Part shown: positions 6,175-8,952 of the stretch, piece after piece
How the letters are laid out: each line of letters opens with the position of its first letter
Numbering within the stretch: the stretch's first letter is position 1
DNA from: Anaerolineaceae bacterium
Lineage (GTDB): Bacteria > Chloroflexota > Anaerolineae > Anaerolineales > Anaerolineaceae
Reading direction: 5' to 3'
Length of the DNA stretch: 8,952 bases
Assembly: GCA_003532515.1 (NCBI GenBank)
Contig: DOEX01000016.1
Span: forward strand, 1-8,952
The notes under the pieces: model-generated
Seen by the model: the letters and a program-made list of their open reading frames with translations, nothing else
Databases searched by the model: none
Told to the model about the DNA's origin: nothing
Made by a program: the position numbers and the translations under genes

Positions 6175-7215
6175 CTACTTTATACCCAACTGTTCTTTAG
6201 TGAATGTTTTTCCGTATACGAGGGTATAAAATGCATCAACATCCTGCATCAGGGAGTCCAAATTGTAAAGATCGGGATGTAAACTGTATAAAGCATAATC
6301 CACACCGAGCGCTACAGCTGCGGTCGGCTGATCCCAGGGTTCAAGCAAGGAGGGAAATTCAAAAACCTGCTTATTCTTGATGGCGTTGATACTGCTCCAG
6401 GTGGGATCATTGAGCAAATCTTCCATTGTGTAGTCAGAGTACGCCGGATACCAAATCACATCTGGATTCCAGGCAACAATTTGCTCTATGTTGACTTCAA
6501 TAAAACTTCCTGTGCCCTCAACACCACTGACAGCGTTGGTGCCGCCACCTGCTTCAATCAGGCTGGTTTGGATCATTGCCGCAGGCGCGACTGAAAGTTG
6601 TGAACTTGCGCCGAGGAAGAGTACTGAAGGGCGTTCAGTTGTGTCTTTGAGCAAGGTCTGTGCTTGTTCAAGTTGAGCGTCCAAAAAAGCAGTAATTTGT
6701 TCAGCCCTTTCATCCTCACCCAAAACCTGACCAAGCAATGTCAGGGTTTGTTTTACAGTTTCAAAGCTTTCTGTACTGTCAAGGATAACAACTGCCGGAA
6801 GGTTAATCTCTTCAAATTGAGGGACGAGGTCCTGATTACGTTCTGGCAGAATCGCCAAATCTGCACCGGCGGCTACCACGCTTTCAAAGTTGATCGTACT
6901 GCCTTTCCCGATTTGAATCAGATCATCATAGGAATCGATGACTTGTTCATACAAACCGCGGGACATTTCTTTGTTGCCAAACCCAACCAGATACTTGCCA
7001 CCACCACCCATGACAACCGCCGCGTTCAAGGTGGGGTTGTGGGTGCCAACGAGTTTGGTAGCAGGTTTCTCTAAAATCACTTCACGCCCAATCACATCAG
7101 TTATTACGATGGGGTTGTCGGTTTCTTCGACTACCTCATTCGTGACCGGCATCATGCATGAACTGAGTAAAAATGTTACAACGAGAACAACAGGAAAAAA
7201 CACTTTTTTAAACAT
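6175..7215 (-). CDS. Fe/B12-type ABC transporter substrate-binding lipoprotein
   Basis: A 346-residue lipoprotein that should capture the ligand outside the membrane. Residues 1-20 form a lipoprotein signal: MFKK, a hydrophobic core and the lipobox L17-S-S-C20, with C20 the lipidated residue. The mature part begins with an acidic linker and then the typical periplasmic-binding-protein type 2 entry I38-T-D-V-I-G-R44. The C-terminal lobe carries EPWDQP (292-297), LHPDLY and DVDAFYTLVYG, typical of the Fe/B12 periplasmic-binding family (PF01497). The ATG at 7215 has AAGGAG (7221-7226) 5 nt upstream. It is the first gene of the operon, with an extended -10 promoter upstream. Ligand specificity (siderophore, heme, corrinoid or other metal chelate) cannot be assigned; the chain contains only one cysteine, the lipid anchor. 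Confidence 0.92.
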   Translation of the reverse strand: MFKKVFFPVVLVVTFLLSSCMMPVTNEVVEETDNPIVITDVIGREVILEKPATKLVGTHNPTLNAAVVMGGGGKYLVGFGNKEMSRGLYEQVIDSYDDLIQIGKGSTINFESVVAAGADLAILPERNQDLVPQFEEINLPAVVILDSTESFETVKQTLTLLGQVLGEDERAEQITAFLDAQLEQAQTLLKDTTERPSVLFLGASSQLSVAPAAMIQTSLIEAGGGTNAVSGVEGTGSFIEVNIEQIVAWNPDVIWYPAYSDYTMEDLLNDPTWSSINAIKNKQVFEFPSLLEPWDQPTAAVALGVDYALYSLHPDLYNLDSLMQDVDAFYTLVYGKTFTKEQLGIK

Positions 7216-7248
7216 AGCAACTCCTTATAAGACGTTTAGAATTTTATG

Positions 7249-7261
7249 CTCATTAATTGAG
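7249..7261. promoter_or_regulatory. Short palindrome at the operon start site, candidate operator
   Basis: CTCATTAATTGAG has complementary CTCA/TGAG arms around an AT-rich centre. It lies just downstream of the predicted transcription start of the transporter operon, where a bound repressor would block transcription. It does not match the Fur consensus. A palindrome this short can occur by chance. Confidence 0.25.
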
Positions 7262-7270
7262 TACTGTGCG

Positions 7271-7279
7271 ATTCTAACA
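7271..7279 (-). promoter_or_regulatory. Predicted promoter of the transporter operon, extended -10
   Basis: The minus strand reads TGTTAGAAT, an extended -10 with TAGAAT at 7271-7276. The best -35 candidate is weak, TGTCAG (7293-7298) with a 16-nt spacer. Transcription would start near 7264, giving a leader of about 50 nt. The TGTTANAAT form is the same as at the hutU promoter. A second candidate, TAAAAT (7241-7246), lacks any -35. Confidence 0.45.
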
Positions 7280-7342
7280 TTAAACAATGAACCTGACATG
7301 ATTTTTGGCAAATTGCTTTGGTTGAGTGGGAGGAAAAATTTT

Positions 7343-7368
7343 ATTAGGGGATTAGGGAGATTATGGGA
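7343..7368 (+). repeat. Short G-rich tandem repeat
   Basis: Three near-identical units follow each other: ATTAGGGG (7343-7350), ATTAGGGAG (7351-7359) and ATTATGGGA (7360-7368). They lie between the tRNA 3' end and the operon promoter. A fourth G-run (7328-7330) is too far away for a standard G-quadruplex loop, so this is reported only as a minor tandem repeat. Confidence 0.4.
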
Positions 7369-7397
7369 CTCATTCGTTGGACTTGTTTAAGAAATAG

Positions 7398-7485
7398 CGG
7401 AGAGAGTGGGATTCGAACCCACGGTAGGTACGAGACCTACAACGGTTTTCGAGACCGTCCCGTTCAACCGCTCCGGCATCTCTCC
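7398..7485 (-). tRNA. tRNA-Ser (anticodon CGA)
   Basis: The 88-nt class II tRNA folds fully. The acceptor stem pairs GGAGAGA (7479-7485) with TCTCTCC (7399-7405), followed by discriminator G (7398). The anticodon stem ACGGT/ACCGT (7454-7458 and 7442-7446) encloses the loop CTCGAAA, with anticodon CGA at 7449-7451 reading UCG. The long variable arm GTAGGT/ACCTAC is typical of serine tRNAs. The T-arm is GTGGG-TTCGAAT-CCCAC. The 3' CCA is not encoded; CTA follows the discriminator, so CCA must be added after transcription. No canonical terminator is seen downstream. Confidence 0.96.
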
Positions 7486-7498
7486 AAACAGGAAGGCA

Positions 7499-7504
7499 AT
7501 TATA
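7499..7504 (-). promoter_or_regulatory. Predicted tRNA-Ser promoter, -10 box
   Basis: A perfect TATAAT on the minus strand lies 13 nt before the tRNA 5' end, placing the start near 7492. No good -35 box is visible at the expected distance. Confidence 0.5.
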
Positions 7505-7534
7505 CCTGAGGAATGAGGTATTGAGGATGAAATC

Positions 7535-7568
7535 AATGATGGAGAACAGGCTTGATACTTCCATCATT
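7535..7568. repeat. 9-bp inverted repeat upstream of tRNA-Ser
   Basis: AATGATGGA (7535-7543) is complementary to TCCATCATT (7560-7568) around a 16-nt loop. It lies about 30 nt upstream of the tRNA -10 box. There is no U-run, so it is not an intrinsic terminator for the gene to the right. Its role is unknown. Confidence 0.5.
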
Positions 7569-7586
7569 CCGTGAGAAATGAATTTT

Positions 7587-7752
7587 GTAGGGCTAGATTG
7601 GAAGCACCGAAAACCTCAGCCCAAGAATTTGTGACGTGCTTCCAATCCGCCTTGCGAAGCCATTTTTTTTACGCATGCATTCGATATGGCGGATTGAGGA
7701 CGGGCAAGGGCTCATGTTTATTTGGATTACAACGTCCTCAATCTCGCCCTAC
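7587..7752. repeat. 166-bp cloverleaf-like palindromic element
   Basis: This fills most of the 337-nt gene-free stretch 7486-7822. The ends GTAGGGC (7587-7593) and GCCCTAC (7746-7752) are inverted repeats. Three perfect hairpins follow inside: GATTGGAAGCAC (7596-7607) with GTGCTTCCAATC (7636-7647), CAATCCGCC (7643-7651) with GGCGGATTG (7688-7696), and GATTGAGGACG (7692-7702) with CGTCCTCAATC (7733-7743). Adjacent hairpins share their GATT/AATC ends, and the outer GATTG/CAATC can also pair, so the element can fold as a row of hairpins or a closed cloverleaf. No credible coding sequence, transposase or flanking target duplication is seen. It looks like a non-autonomous extragenic repeat. Confidence 0.75.
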
Positions 7753-7822
7753 GTCAACATCTCCTCGCCAATCGACAGCGAAGAGCCTTTACTTCTACTT
7801 TACGCAGGATGACAACATCTCT

Positions 7823-8952
7823 TTACAATTCAAATGTTTGACCTTTGTCGGCGTAGATGGGCACAGGCAATTCGGGGTGTTCGGCGAGCTTGTCAATGAA
7901 AGCCGCGGCAGCCGTTTCTTCACCATGTACCAGGATGAGTCGCTCAAGCGTGTCTTTGCTAGAGAGGGCATAATCGATCAAAAGGTTCTGCCCGGCATGC
8001 GCGCTTAGCCCGCCGATTGTGACCACCTCAGCTTTGCGGTAATACTCCTCGCCGAAGATGCGTACTTTGCGTTCCCGGTCTGCCAGCCTTCGCCCAAGGG
8101 TGTCAGGGGCTTGCCACGAAATGATCAAAATGGTATTACGCCCATCTTCAATATTATTTTTCAGATGGTGTAAAATGCGTCCGCTTTCTGCCATGCCTGA
8201 AGCGGATATGATGATCATGGGCTCGTTCCAATCATTCAGGGCTTTGGATTCATCCACACTGCGAGTGAAAATGATGTTGAGATAATCGAGCCCCTGCATG
8301 CGGTGTTTAGCGATAAACTGCCAGGTCTCATCATCAAAACACTCGGTGTGCTTTCGATAAAGATCCGAAGCATTGACTGCCAGCGGACTATCTACTACCA
8401 CCGGTATATCCGGGATGTCGCCGTTTTCGATGGCATCGCTCAGAAAATAGGTCAGATTCTGTGTGCGCCCAATAGCGAAAGCGGGCACAATGACCTTTCC
8501 ACCGCGGTTGACCGTGCGCTTGACAGCATCAATAAACTCATCATAAGCCTCATCCAAGCTCTCGTGAGGTTTATCGCCATAGGTGCATTCCATCACCACA
8601 GTATGGGATGCCTCGGGGAAAACTGGGTCGCGCAGGATCGGCACATCGTAGCGACCGATATCACCGGAAAACCACAAGCGTTTTGGGTTGCCGGCATCGT
8701 CCTTGTAATCGAGCACAACGGCTGCAGAACCAAGAATATGCCCGGCTTCGACGAATTGGGCGGTTACACCTGGGATTACCTCTTTTTTCTCCTGGTACCA
8801 AAGCGACCGGAATTGCGGCATCGCCATGATGGCATCTTTTTGGGTGTAAATGGGCTCCTGGTCGCGCAAGCCTTGTTTACGCCGTTTTTTGTTGACGTAC
8901 TTGATGTCGCTTTCCTGGATATGACCAGAATCACGCAGCATGATATCAGCCA
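7823..8952 (-). CDS. MBL-fold/beta-CASP ribonuclease-type protein, N-terminus cut by window edge
   Basis: Proteins of this family are zinc-dependent RNA nucleases related to CPSF73. About 376 residues are visible. The reading frame stays open past an ATG at 8941 to the edge (ADI precedes it) and lacks the N-terminal HxHxDH motif, so the true start is outside. Counting from that methionine, metal-ligand motifs are AGHILGSA with H68 and SGDIGR with D94. The beta-CASP part has E118-C-T-Y-G (motif A), PAFAIGRTQ (motif B region) and GGLSAHAGQ with H315 (motif C), then LVHGE with H339, a typical ending of the family. The preceding DSGHIQE also fits. Full-length relatives are around 450-550 residues, so roughly 100 or more N-terminal residues are missing. 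The stop at 7823 is followed by the cloverleaf repeat. Exact RNA substrate is unknown. Confidence 0.92.
   Translation of the reverse strand, partial: ADIMLRDSGHIQESDIKYVNKKRRKQGLRDQEPIYTQKDAIMAMPQFRSLWYQEKKEVIPGVTAQFVEAGHILGSAAVVLDYKDDAGNPKRLWFSGDIGRYDVPILRDPVFPEASHTVVMECTYGDKPHESLDEAYDEFIDAVKRTVNRGGKVIVPAFAIGRTQNLTYFLSDAIENGDIPDIPVVVDSPLAVNASDLYRKHTECFDDETWQFIAKHRMQGLDYLNIIFTRSVDESKALNDWNEPMIIISASGMAESGRILHHLKNNIEDGRNTILIISWQAPDTLGRRLADRERKVRIFGEEYYRKAEVVTIGGLSAHAGQNLLIDYALSSKDTLERLILVHGEETAAAAFIDKLAEHPELPVPIYADKGQTFEL

Noticed and set aside
7328..7367. G-quadruplex
   Set aside because: The first of the four G-runs is separated from the next by far more than a normal loop length.
7216..7397. 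A cobalamin riboswitch or other leader riboswitch upstream of the transporter operon
   Set aside because: The predicted leader is only about 50 nt, no B12-box-like sequence is visible, and the space up to the tRNA is too short for a full cobalamin riboswitch.
7398..7752. Integrated element or att site at the tRNA-Ser gene
   Set aside because: No integrase, no duplicated tRNA 3' end and no target duplication around the cloverleaf element are visible.
7571..8008. Plus-strand open frame of about 145 codons
   Set aside because: It crosses the palindromic repeat and then runs antisense through the clearly coding end of the ribonuclease gene; no protein motif.
8939..8941. ATG at 8941 as the real start of the ribonuclease gene
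   Set aside because: The frame stays open to the window edge and the catalytic HxHxDH half of the fold would be missing; DSGHIQE is internal in the family.

Overview
The window is about 9 kb of bacterial DNA of moderate GC content. It carries ordinary housekeeping and catabolic genes, one metal-chelate-type ABC uptake operon, and three intergenic stretches of strongly palindromic repeats. The genes are dense with short gaps. Strong AGGAGG-type ribosome sites and TATAAT-like -10 boxes are present. Extragenic palindromes joined by TTGTAGGG / CCCTAC modules resemble repeats I associate with Anaerolineae-type Chloroflexota. That assignment is a low-confidence inference, because no rRNA or diagnostic marker is present.

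Layout: (1) 1-710, minus: the N-terminal part of urocanate hydratase (hutU), running off the left edge. (2) 711-997: a divergent intergenic region with a hutU promoter, a compact triple-hairpin element and a promoter for the next gene. (3) 998-1990, plus: a PAP2-family membrane phosphatase. (4) 1991-2197: a convergent intergenic region packed with palindromes, including a 47-nt direct repeat at a 74-nt period, whose last truncated copy supplies the stop codon of the next gene. (5) 2198-2725, minus: a GNAT acetyltransferase resembling streptothricin acetyltransferases. (6) 2834-7215, minus: a tightly packed operon, transcribed right to left, of substrate-binding lipoprotein, FecCD/BtuC-type permease, ATPase, DUF4213/DUF364 protein and class I SAM-dependent methyltransferase. 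(7) 7398-7485, minus: tRNA-Ser(CGA). (8) 7486-7822: no gene, but a tRNA promoter, a 9-bp inverted repeat and a 166-bp cloverleaf-like repeat. (9) 7823-8952, minus: a metallo-beta-lactamase/beta-CASP ribonuclease-type protein, truncated by the right edge.

The most interesting functional unit is the five-gene operon. The lipoprotein should capture an iron-siderophore, corrinoid, heme or other metal-chelate ligand outside the membrane, and a homodimeric permease with a homodimeric ATPase should import it. Two cytosolic proteins are made from the same message: a DUF364 protein (a family Pfam names putative heavy-metal chelation) and a methyltransferase. Their tight coupling suggests that the imported compound or metal is handled, and possibly methylated, inside the cell. 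The ligand cannot be read from the sequence. No cobalamin riboswitch or convincing Fur box is visible upstream; a short palindrome just downstream of the predicted start site is the only operator candidate.
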